Source: Acidobacteria subdivision 13 bacterium RH2 MAG17b (GTDB lineage Bacteria; Acidobacteriota; Terriglobia; UBA7540). From it: 43,114 nt of DNA. The notes beneath the pieces are model-generated. The model was not told where the DNA came from and made no database searches. It saw only the letters and a list, made by a program, of their open reading frames with translations. Both the position numbers and the translations under genes were made by a program. The stretch covers positions 1 through 43,114 of the forward strand of contig NFUN01000059.1 of assembly GCA_002197525.1 (NCBI GenBank), written 5' to 3'. Numbering within the stretch: position 1 is the stretch's first letter; every line of letters begins with the position of its first letter. Positions 33,747 through 41,428 of this stretch are shown here, piece after piece.

Positions 33747-34502
33747 GTGGAACTGAACGTGCCTGAAGTCCTGGGGCGGTTTCTTTCCTATCTGCTTGAT
33801 GCAAGATGGTTCCCGGTCCGCGACGGCGAGGAAATGAGGGCGCTCAAGGCCCAGGTGAGGGAAGTCCTGCGGATTGTCCGCCGGATGGAAGCTTTTAGCA
33901 GAAAGTACCCTGACGGGCGGCTCGAAAAGGGCCTAGCGGAGTGGGAAAACTATTTGCAGACAACGGCGCAAATTGCCCGTCAGAGTGTTAGCCGCTCTCC
34001 GCACATGAAAACCAGTCGCGCGGGCAACGCTGAAACCGAAATCGCCGAGCGGCTCTTGTGCGCCTCGCTAATCATCCCTATGCTGTGGCCTGATGGGGGG
34101 ATTTATACCAAGTTGCAAGAGTTACTGGCTCAACCTGAGAAATTGCCGTATATCATCACGGTGACACCCGAAAGGGCGAAAGAACTGCGGGCACGGAAGC
34201 CTGGCACGCCCGTAACCGCCTCCGAGTGGCACTATCTTCAGAACGGCTGCGATATTCCCCTGCGCCGGTATTCGAAGAGCGAGAAAACCCTGCAAAGCGC
34301 TGTGAAGCGCTTGCAGGATAAAATTCGGAAGAGGCTACACTTCGACCATTACAAAACATTGGAATGGCTTTATGGCCTGTACCTCTGGAGCCAAAAGGGT
34401 CAGTCGGGATTCTCGGATGCGGAAGCTCAAATGCTCCGTTCGTTGGTTCCAACGGACCGTACCGGAAATGGGTCTCCCCCTGCGGTGCCGCGTAGACCTT
34501 GA
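33747..34502 (+). CDS. Island protein of unknown function
   Basis: The 251-residue protein is mostly alpha-helical, with no membrane helix and no motif I recognise. The N-terminal half is charged (EEMRALKAQVREVLRIVRRM), the middle holds ERLLCASLIIPMLWPDGGIY and TVTPERAKELRARKPGTPVT, and the end is SEKTLQSAVKRLQDKIRKRL followed by a short tail. It is the only + strand gene of the island and starts opposite the repressor operon, the usual place of a gene under repressor control. The start is a GTG; a GTG at 33759 is also possible. The gene is followed by 199 empty bases. Confidence 0.65.
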   Translation: MELNVPEVLGRFLSYLLDARWFPVRDGEEMRALKAQVREVLRIVRRMEAFSRKYPDGRLEKGLAEWENYLQTTAQIARQSVSRSPHMKTSRAGNAETEIAERLLCASLIIPMLWPDGGIYTKLQELLAQPEKLPYIITVTPERAKELRARKPGTPVTASEWHYLQNGCDIPLRRYSKSEKTLQSAVKRLQDKIRKRLHFDHYKTLEWLYGLYLWSQKGQSGFSDAEAQMLRSLVPTDRTGNGSPPAVPRRP

Positions 34503-34701
34503 GTGCTTCATCGCCGAAATGGTTTACGGCTTTCACGGCGGTCTTGCCCTTTTGGGGCAGTCGAAGGAGCGGCGGTCATCCCGATGCGGCGATGTTCGAG
34601 TCTGGCGAAGATATCTGCCGACGGGCCTTCGTTTTTCCTTGGGCTTGGAATCTGGGGATGTGAGACGCGCTGCCCGGTCATAACAATGAGAGTGCTGTCC
34701 G

Positions 34702-37700
34702 CTACTCAATCGGCCATTTGGGGATGGCGGCGTCGATTTCGGCCATGAGGCGGATCGTCTCACTCAGTGCCGTGACGACTTTACAGTAGTGCTCCAGATC
34801 ATCGTAAGTGAGGGTCCGGCCACGCCTGTCTTTCAGCCACTTCTCGCAAACCTGATAGCCGCCAATGTGAAAATTCCAGAGTTCGAGCGGCACGCCTTCG
34901 AAGTATTGCCCCTTCGTTCCGCTTTGCGGATCGTCCTTGCTGATATACACGCGGCCCGCTTCGAGTGGCTTCCCCGTGCCCGGCTCCGGCTCGCCGGGGG
35001 TGCGATACTTCGGGAATCCCTTCTCAATAACGTTCGAGCCTTTGACGGGATACCGGGCAATTGGATTTTGGAGCACAGGCGATTCGAGCAGATGCAAGGC
35101 CACAAGCTCCGCGCCCAAGCCGCAGAGCGAGCGGAATAGATTCACATTTGAAGTGAGCGGCACGCGCGGGAAATCGCTCTTCAGAAATTCCGCGTAGCGG
35201 GACCGGTATGTGGGTGAATGGAAAACGGCGTAAATGTAATTGAAAACGTCTTCCGGCCCAAAGGTCCCTGTAGCGGCTGGCGCCGATCCCAGGTCGCCTT
35301 TGCCCTCCGGCACAAACCTCAGCCCCAGCCGCTTTTCGAGGTCGGCAACGAATTCAGGGTCGAAATTTGCCTGCCGCCCATTCTTGCCAGATTGCCAATG
35401 CGATGCTTGGACCGTAAGCTGCCCCTGCCCAGCATTCTTTGTCGCGGCTTGGGGGTATAGGTAGAGAGGAAATAGGTTCGAACCGTCCTTCAACTCGACA
35501 TACACTGCCGGAGCCGGTGAATCAGAAACGACCGCGTGTTTCCAGAAGGGCATTTTTGTCTGGCGTACTGTATTTAGACAGAGATTTTCCTTGCCCTCCA
35601 CGTGGTCTATCAGCTCACGGCGTGGGTAGTCCATCGCAACCGTGCTGAAGTAGCAGGTACGTTTGTCGAAAGGCCGGTAAAGACATCGAATGAAGTGGCT
35701 CTCCCAGTCTCTGTCCTTGCGCACTTGTTTTCGAGCAGTTGTGAGTCGCCAGTCCCGGTTGTCGCGCAATTCATAGAGGCTGCGTAATTCTTCATCAGTC
35801 TTGGTATCTCGTCGCAAGTCTCCTATGCGACCTCTTAAGGTGGCCTCCTCAAAATCGATTGCGAAATGGTCTCGGTGAGACTGAAACCCGAGAACGTTTA
35901 AGGGCATGGCATCCGTCAGCTTCCACGCTTTTTCGTACTCGGCCCTCATGCTCACCTCTTGGGCTATGAAAAGGTAGAAGGGCGACTGCGGGGAAAGACT
36001 CGTCCATTGAGTTGATTTCAACTCTCTTTCGAAAAGGAACATGTATTTACTTTCCCTAAGCCCCCAGAGCTCTGAGTGGAACACTTTGGCTGGTCCTGCT
36101 CTGTGTGGCTCTTTGAAGAAAACTCCGAGGGTCACGCCCTGCTGAATGTCGAAGACGTTTTCATCCTTTGAGCCGCCCGGAGCTCGTTCTTTCTTCTTCG
36201 AGTTGCCGTGCAAATCGAGAACGTAGATTTCCGAAAAGGCGTTCATCAACTGCTGGCGCATGCCCCGGAATGTGGGATTATCCAAATAGCCGTGATTGGT
36301 GATAAAAGCCAGAACCCCCGCGCCGGTCCGCTCAATGCGCCACTGCCCCCAGCGGATGAATTTCACATAATCATCCTGGAGCCACTTGGGGTTTCTCTCT
36401 CCAAGAGGCTGGCCGTCCACTTTGTAATAATCCTGAATCAGTCGCCCGATGAAGGTCAGTTCCTTCTTGCCGTTTTTTACTTCCCAACTCCGGTTGGCGG
36501 AGTGGCCCGAATACGGCGGGTTGCCGATCACGGCGAGAATTGGTAACTCGCTCTTGATCTTTGCGGCCGCATTTCCTTCCTGAGTAATCACGCGCAACGG
36601 CCCGAAGAGGGTTTCGGCTCGCCGCTCTGCCTCTTCAAGCGTGTTCGTGAGAAACACTGCCAAGCGTTCGTCCCCAGCGAAATCGTAAGCCCACTTCTCC
36701 CGCAGTGCCGGAGTAAGATCGTTTCCGGCAAGCTGCATTCCCAGCTTGAAATGCGCTACGGCGTAGGGGGCCATCAGCAATTCAAACCCGAAGATGCGGG
36801 GCAACAGGTGATTGCGCACATAGCCGGACCACATCCCGGCGTTGCCTTGCCGCATGAATTCGGAGCGAATCAGGTCAACAACCGCGTAAAGAAATGTGCC
36901 GGTCCCGCACGCGGGGTCAAGAATCAGGACACGGGGGGAAGTGGCTTTCAGTAGCGGCGGCGTCCCCGCCGCCGTTGTAGCGCCGCTCTGCGAGCGGCGA
37001 TCTTGTTGTGGGCGGTCATAGACCGCCGCTACAGGTTCGCGCTCGTATTCGATTGTCGCTGTGTCTGCGAGTCCATCCGCGCATCCGAAACGGGTCTTCA
37101 ACAAATAATCCACGGACCGGACAAGGTATGAAACAACCGGCTCCGGCGTGTAATAGACTCCGCGCGATTCGCGCAGCTTGGGGTCATAGGCTGCGAGGAA
37201 GGTTTCGTAAAAGTGTACAACCGGGTCTTGGCGGGCGGTCCGCTTGCCGAAGTCTGCGAGCACGGCTTCCATGTCGGTATCGGCCAAGAGCTGGGCCAGG
37301 TCATCCACGAATCCGGCAAAAGGCTCTTCATCCAGAGCCGTGCCGGTGATGGTTTCAAAGAGTTGGCGAAGGAAGGGATTGGTTTTCGGAATTTCGGCTG
37401 CGGCGCCCAATCGCTTGAACGAGCCTGTTGGCCCGTGATGATTGCAGCGGGCCGCAAACAAGCCATAGGCCAAGGTTTGTGCGAACATATCGGCAAATTG
37501 CGGGATGGGCAGATCAGGGATAAGCGCCGTCTCGAAAGCCCGGTGCAAGTCGCGGAGAGTGGCAGAGGCCGCTTTCGCTTCAAAAGCCTTAACGATCATG
37601 TCGCGAATGAAATGCGTAAGCTGGGCCATGCGAAGGGCCAGAGCCTTCGGTTCGTTGATAGTCTGGGCCTCTTGGGCCAGAAACGCGGTGAGCAGGCTTG

Positions 37701-38133
37701 TGAGGGCTTCGGCTCCGTCCTTCTCCGGGACGAGCTTTCCCCCTTTGTCGGCGCGGGCGAGCCGGGCCGGGTCCGCCCGCCTGTGGCCGTCCACATACCA
37801 GCGGAATTCCAGATAGTCGGTAAGAATCAGGTTGGGCAGAGCGCGAAGATACCGCTTCATTTGCTCCGACTTCTCAGCTTCATCCAGGCTCTTGCCTACA
37901 TCCTTGGCTTCAAGGTGGCCAATTGTGACGTGGCCGTGAGCGCGCTTCTCCGTGAGCGCGAAGTCCGGTGCTCCGCATTCAACACGCTTAGGCTCGTTCG
38001 TGGCGGTGATCTTCGCGGCGAGAGATTGAAGGAGGGTCTTGAGAGCCGGGCGGTGAGTGTGCTCGGTGGCGTTGCCCGCTTGCAATTCGCGCTCGATCTC
38101 GCGGCGGTATGTGTCTACGGGAGTGAAAGGCAT
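34702..38133 (-). CDS. Single-chain restriction-modification enzyme (type IIG / ISP-like, without helicase)
   Basis: The 1143-residue protein joins nuclease, methyltransferase and specificity parts. A PD-(D/E)xK centre lies at the N terminus: Asp57 in GAPDFAL, Glu75 and Lys77 in HLEAKDVGK, with Gln91. The N6-adenine methyltransferase has motif I DPACGTGTF at 406 and motif IV N-P-P-Y at 538-541. The C-terminal 300 residues (IYAVFHSPTYRSRYAEFLK, LWNFHIGGYQVCEKWLKDR) match the ISP-type specificity region. Type ISP enzymes have a helicase between nuclease and methylase, but none is seen here. Residues about 368-394 are encoded by an inserted palindromic repeat. AGGA precedes the ATG. It should methylate self DNA and cut invading DNA. 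Confidence 0.88.
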   Translation of the reverse strand: MPFTPVDTYRREIERELQAGNATEHTHRPALKTLLQSLAAKITATNEPKRVECGAPDFALTEKRAHGHVTIGHLEAKDVGKSLDEAEKSEQMKRYLRALPNLILTDYLEFRWYVDGHRRADPARLARADKGGKLVPEKDGAEALTSLLTAFLAQEAQTINEPKALALRMAQLTHFIRDMIVKAFEAKAASATLRDLHRAFETALIPDLPIPQFADMFAQTLAYGLFAARCNHHGPTGSFKRLGAAAEIPKTNPFLRQLFETITGTALDEEPFAGFVDDLAQLLADTDMEAVLADFGKRTARQDPVVHFYETFLAAYDPKLRESRGVYYTPEPVVSYLVRSVDYLLKTRFGCADGLADTATIEYEREPVAAVYDRPQQDRRSQSGATTAAGTPPLLKATSPRVLILDPACGTGTFLYAVVDLIRSEFMRQGNAGMWSGYVRNHLLPRIFGFELLMAPYAVAHFKLGMQLAGNDLTPALREKWAYDFAGDERLAVFLTNTLEEAERRAETLFGPLRVITQEGNAAAKIKSELPILAVIGNPPYSGHSANRSWEVKNGKKELTFIGRLIQDYYKVDGQPLGERNPKWLQDDYVKFIRWGQWRIERTGAGVLAFITNHGYLDNPTFRGMRQQLMNAFSEIYVLDLHGNSKKKERAPGGSKDENVFDIQQGVTLGVFFKEPHRAGPAKVFHSELWGLRESKYMFLFERELKSTQWTSLSPQSPFYLFIAQEVSMRAEYEKAWKLTDAMPLNVLGFQSHRDHFAIDFEEATLRGRIGDLRRDTKTDEELRSLYELRDNRDWRLTTARKQVRKDRDWESHFIRCLYRPFDKRTCYFSTVAMDYPRRELIDHVEGKENLCLNTVRQTKMPFWKHAVVSDSPAPAVYVELKDGSNLFPLYLYPQAATKNAGQGQLTVQASHWQSGKNGRQANFDPEFVADLEKRLGLRFVPEGKGDLGSAPAATGTFGPEDVFNYIYAVFHSPTYRSRYAEFLKSDFPRVPLTSNVNLFRSLCGLGAELVALHLLESPVLQNPIARYPVKGSNVIEKGFPKYRTPGEPEPGTGKPLEAGRVYISKDDPQSGTKGQYFEGVPLELWNFHIGGYQVCEKWLKDRRGRTLTYDDLEHYCKVVTALSETIRLMAEIDAAIPKWPIE
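36951..37032. repeat. Palindromic repeat inserted in frame inside the restriction-modification gene
   Basis: The block is bounded by GTAGCGGCGG (36951-36960) and its exact complement (37023-37032) and contains three successive GC hairpins, the middle one starting TGTAGCGCCGC. It matches the inner modules of the intergenic repeats elsewhere in the window. It is read through without a stop and encodes a Gln/Arg/Ser/Thr-rich insert (including VYDRPQQDRRSQSGATT) between the helical region and methyltransferase motif I. Confidence 0.8.
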
Positions 38134-38230
38134 TTATTCCTGGCGAGAGGCTTCAAACAACAATTATTCAGAATAGCAAGGCGGGAATCAAGGGTTTTCG
38201 GCGGAGGGCATCGCTCCAAAGGGGGAGTTG

Positions 38231-39568
38231 CTATTCCAGTTCAGCGTCAATGATCTCGCGGACCAGTTCGCGGACTTCCTTGGTGGTCTCATTGCCAGAC
38301 AATCTGGCTTGCAAGCCTCGCTGGACGGCTTCTTTCAAGTCAGCATTGAATTCGCTGTTCCAAGAGTCTTCGTCTGAGATTTCGCCCACGCGCTTTAGCT
38401 CTAGCAGATAGTTTGAAACTTCAGCAACTCCTTGCTGAATCAGGCTGGTCTTGCGGGCTTGGCGCTCCTTCTCTGCCTGCCGCTTTTCGATCTCCGCGCA
38501 CGCTTCTCGGATAGTCGGCTCCAGGGCTTCCTTAGCTTCGGCTTCCGAAACATCCTGGGGCAGTTCTGCCAATATCTCGACGCACTCGCGGCCAAGCCGT
38601 GCTCTGTCCAGGTCGGTCCGGCTCCAGGGGAGTCTGAGGGATGCCCACCGAAGGAGCTCGGCATCAAGCAGGCGTCTTTTGACCGCTTGGCGCACGGGCT
38701 GGACGGTTTCCTGTATGGCAACGCGCATTTCGCATACGTCGGCAGAGCTGTCCAAGCGCCCAAGGGCGTCCCGGATCGCGGCCGTCGCCTTCACCCTCTC
38801 GGCCTCGGTCGCGGAATACGGCAAGCTCCACAGAGCCTCGTTCGTGAGCCTCTGGCGGCGTTCCTGTGCGTCCCGTTCGGCTCGGAAGGGTTCGATTAGG
38901 GCCTCCAGGCTGCGAGCGATAATTGCAGCCATTCTCGGCTGGTCGGCGGCCTGCCGCTTCTCGATCTCGGCCTCCAAGCCCTCAAGCACTTCCATGCGCT
39001 GAGGGGCTGAAAGCCATGGATACTGGTAGGCGGACACGGCTTCGCTCGCCTTCGCCTGCCATCGGCAACGGAATGCTGCCAGTTCCTGCTCTGCTTCATG
39101 CTTCTCCCACTCCTCGGCTTGTTCCCGCTCCTGATGTGCCTTCTCAAGCTCCAGCCGCTCGCGCTCCAGTTTAAGCTCGGCCTCGCGCTGGGCCGCTTCC
39201 TCCTCGCGGGCCTGGGCCTCGGCCTCCCGTCGCTCGGCTTCCTCTTGTTCCTCCCGCCGAAGCTTCGCCAGCTCTCGCCGTGCCCGGTGTTCTTGGGCTT
39301 CAAGAGTCAACTCCTCCAGCCGCTCTCGCCGATTCTGCAGGACGGGTGAGGCTTCGCGGACGGGGCGGGGTCGGGCCTGCCGCTGTTCCCGCACAGCCTT
39401 AATGCTCTCCGCCGTAATCCGAACGTGTCCGCCTGGGGTCCTGAAGCCTTCCAGTTGGCTGTCTGCCACCATGCGCTTGACGGTGGGGATCGAAACGCCC
39501 AACAGTCTCGCGGCCTCGCTGGCGCTGCAAGAATCAGCTTCGGAACGATTTTTGCCGATATTTTTCAC
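38231..39568 (-). CDS. Helix-turn-helix (MerR/excisionase-type) protein with long coiled coil
   Basis: The 445-residue protein starts (GTG) with a DNA-binding domain SCSASEAARLLGVSIPTVKRM and LEGFRTPGGHVRITAESI, typical of the BldC/MerR-like excisionase HTH. A highly charged coiled coil of about 120 residues (RRERLEELTLEAQEHRARRE onward) follows, then a helical C-terminal domain with YQYPWLSAPQRMEVLEGLEA and acidic end EVRELVREIIDAELE. The layout recalls DNA-binding scaffold or partition proteins, but no partner ATPase is in the island. It lies 97 bases upstream of the restriction-modification gene on the same strand. Function unknown. Confidence 0.7.
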   Translation of the reverse strand: MKNIGKNRSEADSCSASEAARLLGVSIPTVKRMVADSQLEGFRTPGGHVRITAESIKAVREQRQARPRPVREASPVLQNRRERLEELTLEAQEHRARRELAKLRREEQEEAERREAEAQAREEEAAQREAELKLERERLELEKAHQEREQAEEWEKHEAEQELAAFRCRWQAKASEAVSAYQYPWLSAPQRMEVLEGLEAEIEKRQAADQPRMAAIIARSLEALIEPFRAERDAQERRQRLTNEALWSLPYSATEAERVKATAAIRDALGRLDSSADVCEMRVAIQETVQPVRQAVKRRLLDAELLRWASLRLPWSRTDLDRARLGRECVEILAELPQDVSEAEAKEALEPTIREACAEIEKRQAEKERQARKTSLIQQGVAEVSNYLLELKRVGEISDEDSWNSEFNADLKEAVQRGLQARLSGNETTKEVRELVREIIDAELE

Positions 39569-39694
39569 GGTTTTTCCAAGCAGTTTTTGACGGTTCTTGG
39601 CGGGCCTGACGGTCGGTGGGAGTGCATGGGTTAACGGTTCTTTGCGGTTCTTATTGATTTTTTCAGGTTCACGGTTCAGCGTGCAGGCGGACCG

Positions 39695-40132
39695 TCAGGG
39701 TCGGCGGTCGGTGCCGCGTGCCCGGCGGCGTCGCCAGATTTCAGCGGCGAACTCCTCCCGTTTTTCCTTGGGTGTCTCGTGGATGATCTTACCGCCGGCG
39801 TCGTGCTGGCCTCGGGTGTGCTGAAGCGCGGCCTCGGTATACTGCGCGAGCGTCCAGGCTCCGGGGTTGTACTGGCGCGTACGCACACCCTGGCCAGAGC
39901 GCGCCATCGCCCGTCCGAGCCGTGTATTGCAACTCTTGCAGAGATAGCGAAGGTTCTCGGGTGAGCCATTCGACTCGTCTCCGTCCATGTGGTCAATCAC
40001 AAGAAAGCGAGATGATCCACAGAGGGCACACTTGGCGGGTCCGGGCGGGCGACACTCGGGCGCTGTAGCCCGGTACCGCTTCGCCCGGTCGGTGATCTGG
40101 TGGGCTGGCTTTCTCCAGGACGCGCCGCACAC
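39695..40132 (-). CDS. HNH endonuclease
   Basis: The 145-residue protein contains an HNH zinc-nuclease fold: C-x2-C in CALCGSS, the catalytic strand FLVIDHMDGDESNGSPENLR and C-x2-C in YLCKSCNTRLG. The N-terminal 30 residues are basic and the C-terminal 50 are helical (KREEFAAEIWRRRRARG). HNH proteins of mobile elements nick or cut DNA for homing, packaging or restriction; none of these can be chosen here. The GTG start lies eight bases after the stop of the 107-residue gene, so the two are cotranscribed. Confidence 0.85.
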   Translation of the reverse strand: MCGASWRKPAHQITDRAKRYRATAPECRPPGPAKCALCGSSRFLVIDHMDGDESNGSPENLRYLCKSCNTRLGRAMARSGQGVRTRQYNPGAWTLAQYTEAALQHTRGQHDAGGKIIHETPKEKREEFAAEIWRRRRARGTDRRP

Positions 40133-40140
40133 CTGGCGCG

Positions 40141-40464
40141 CTACTCTTCCCCCTGGTCGTCGTCCTCGCCTTCCTTTTCTTCGGACGGGGCTACGATATC
40201 GGCAATTTCATCGACTTGGCTTTGGAGTTCTTCGTTCTGCTGCTCCAATTCCTTGATTTGTTCCATCAGTTCGCGTCGGGTTGGGATTGGCATTTTCTTT
40301 GCTCCTTTCGGATTCACAAGCTTGATGTGCCGTCGCTCGGCGTATTCATCAAGCGATTCGTCATCGATTTCGTCGGCAAGGTCGTCGTCCTCGCGAACAT
40401 CGCGGGTGAAGCGAACGGCCTGGGCCTTTCGAGATTGAAGCTGTTTGCGTGTTAGGGTCTTCAT
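40141..40464 (-). CDS. Small acidic coiled-coil protein
   Basis: The 107-residue protein has a basic start (MKTLTRKQLQSRKAQAVRF), a central acidic stretch (REDDDLADEIDDESLDEYAE), a predicted coiled coil (RRELMEQIKELEQQNEELQSQVDEIADIV) and an acidic tail. No family is recognised. It lies directly upstream of the HNH nuclease gene and could bind or restrain it, but this is inference from position. Confidence 0.6.
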   Translation of the reverse strand: MKTLTRKQLQSRKAQAVRFTRDVREDDDLADEIDDESLDEYAERRHIKLVNPKGAKKMPIPTRRELMEQIKELEQQNEELQSQVDEIADIVAPSEEKEGEDDDQGEE

Positions 40465-40545
40465 GCCCGCATGATAGGTGTCGCGGGGGTTCGCGGTCTA
40501 GCCCCGCAAATTAGCGGGATTTCTGTAAGCAGAAAATCGACTGGA

Positions 40546-40941
40546 TTACTTTGGCGAGTCACCCAGTCGTGGCGCGCCCCGCCTCCGCGCGATGGCGGCG
40601 CGTAGTCCCTTTTCGGCCAAGTAACGTCCGTAGGTGTCCAAACTGTTGAACCCTGGGATTTGCGACCGGAGTACGTCTTTGACGGTCTTTCCTTGGTGGA
40701 CCATTCGGACGGCGGCATCTATTCTGGGATTGTTAGGGCGCCCTCGCCTCGGCGGTAGCTGCTGCCGGATTAGCCGGATGATTTGTTTCTTGAATCCCTG
40801 TGGATCGCGGGCAATCTGGTCTTGGAAACGGCCTCTGAGTCCAGAGACGAACTGGCTTATGGTTTGCTCAATATTTTGGGAGGAAACCGCTCTTCGGCTA
40901 TTAACCGAGGTCTCCCGAAAGCGCGGGGTTTTGTACTCCAT
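40546..40941 (-). CDS. Small basic protein with possible helix-turn-helix
   Basis: The 131-residue basic protein shows helical segments FVSGLRGRFQDQIARDPQGF and a C-terminal region PRIDAAVRMVHQGKTVKDVL followed by YGRYLAEKGLRAAIARRR that could form a helix-turn-helix. No family is recognised. It is the first minus-strand gene at the right end of the island. Its start codon lies in an 11-bp tandem duplication (ATGGAGTACAA twice), which is also the candidate integrase arm site. Confidence 0.6.
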   Translation of the reverse strand: MEYKTPRFRETSVNSRRAVSSQNIEQTISQFVSGLRGRFQDQIARDPQGFKKQIIRLIRQQLPPRRGRPNNPRIDAAVRMVHQGKTVKDVLRSQIPGFNSLDTYGRYLAEKGLRAAIARRRGAPRLGDSPK

Positions 40942-40954
40942 TTGTACTCCATTA
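40934..40954 (+). other. Candidate integrase arm-binding sites, right end
   Basis: TACTCCA occurs at 40934-40940 and 40945-40951, the second extended to TACTCCATTA, 11 bp apart and oriented as at the left end (31123-31142). An 8-bp inverted pair (CAAAGGGC at 31114-31121, complement at 40972-40979) also links the two ends. Confidence 0.5.
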
Positions 40955-41053
40955 ACGGGAGTACCGGAGCAGCCCTTTGAAAATAGGAGAGTTATAGTCG
41001 CCGAAAATCAACGCGGTAGACCCTATGTTCTTTATTTTCAATCAAGGGTCAAT

Positions 41054-41099
41054 TTCCCAAGCTGGACGTCGCGGGTTCGATCCCCGTCCCCCGCTCCAT
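41054..41099 (+). repeat. Attachment site, distal copy (46-bp direct repeat)
   Basis: This is an exact copy of 31042-31087 and contains the anticodon loop and 3' half of tRNA-Gly. The 5' half is missing, so it is not a tRNA gene. It marks the right boundary of the island. Confidence 0.95.
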
Positions 41100-41428
41100 A
41101 ATACTTCACGAGGAATGGCGCGCACCCAACGCCTTGCACGATAGCGCGCCTGCAGGGTTTTCCCTCGCGACGGATTTATGCTGGTTTTTCGACGCCGGGC
41201 TTTTCCCGCTTAGTGCTGCTGTTCGGAATTACGGCGCCGTATTCTTTGTGCCAGTAACCCCTCACCCGTCCCGCGACGCGGTCCACCCTCTCCCCCTGGG
41301 AGAGGGCCGGTAGTCTTCCTCCTTCGAAACCCACCCGGGGGCGAGGGCGGCATCTTCGAATACGTCGCCGCGCTTATGAAAGGCGACACCTAGTGACGAA
41401 TCGCCGAACGAGGCAACCCTGGCTCAAA
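41100..41428. other. Gene-free stretch with a CCCTCACCC/CCCTCTCCC repeat
   Basis: No gene is supported between the island and the EgtB-type gene. A repeat of the second palindromic family lies at about 41258-41306: CCCCTCACCCGTCC, then CCCTCTCCC and GGGAGAGGG arms. Related copies are at 27218 (opposite orientation) and 30621. Confidence 0.6.

Noticed and set aside
37213-38253. Long plus-strand open frame opposite the restriction-modification gene
   Set aside because: It is antisense to a gene with clear nuclease and methyltransferase motifs.
41054-41099. Second tRNA-Gly gene
   Set aside because: Only the anticodon loop and 3' half are present; it is the distal attachment copy.
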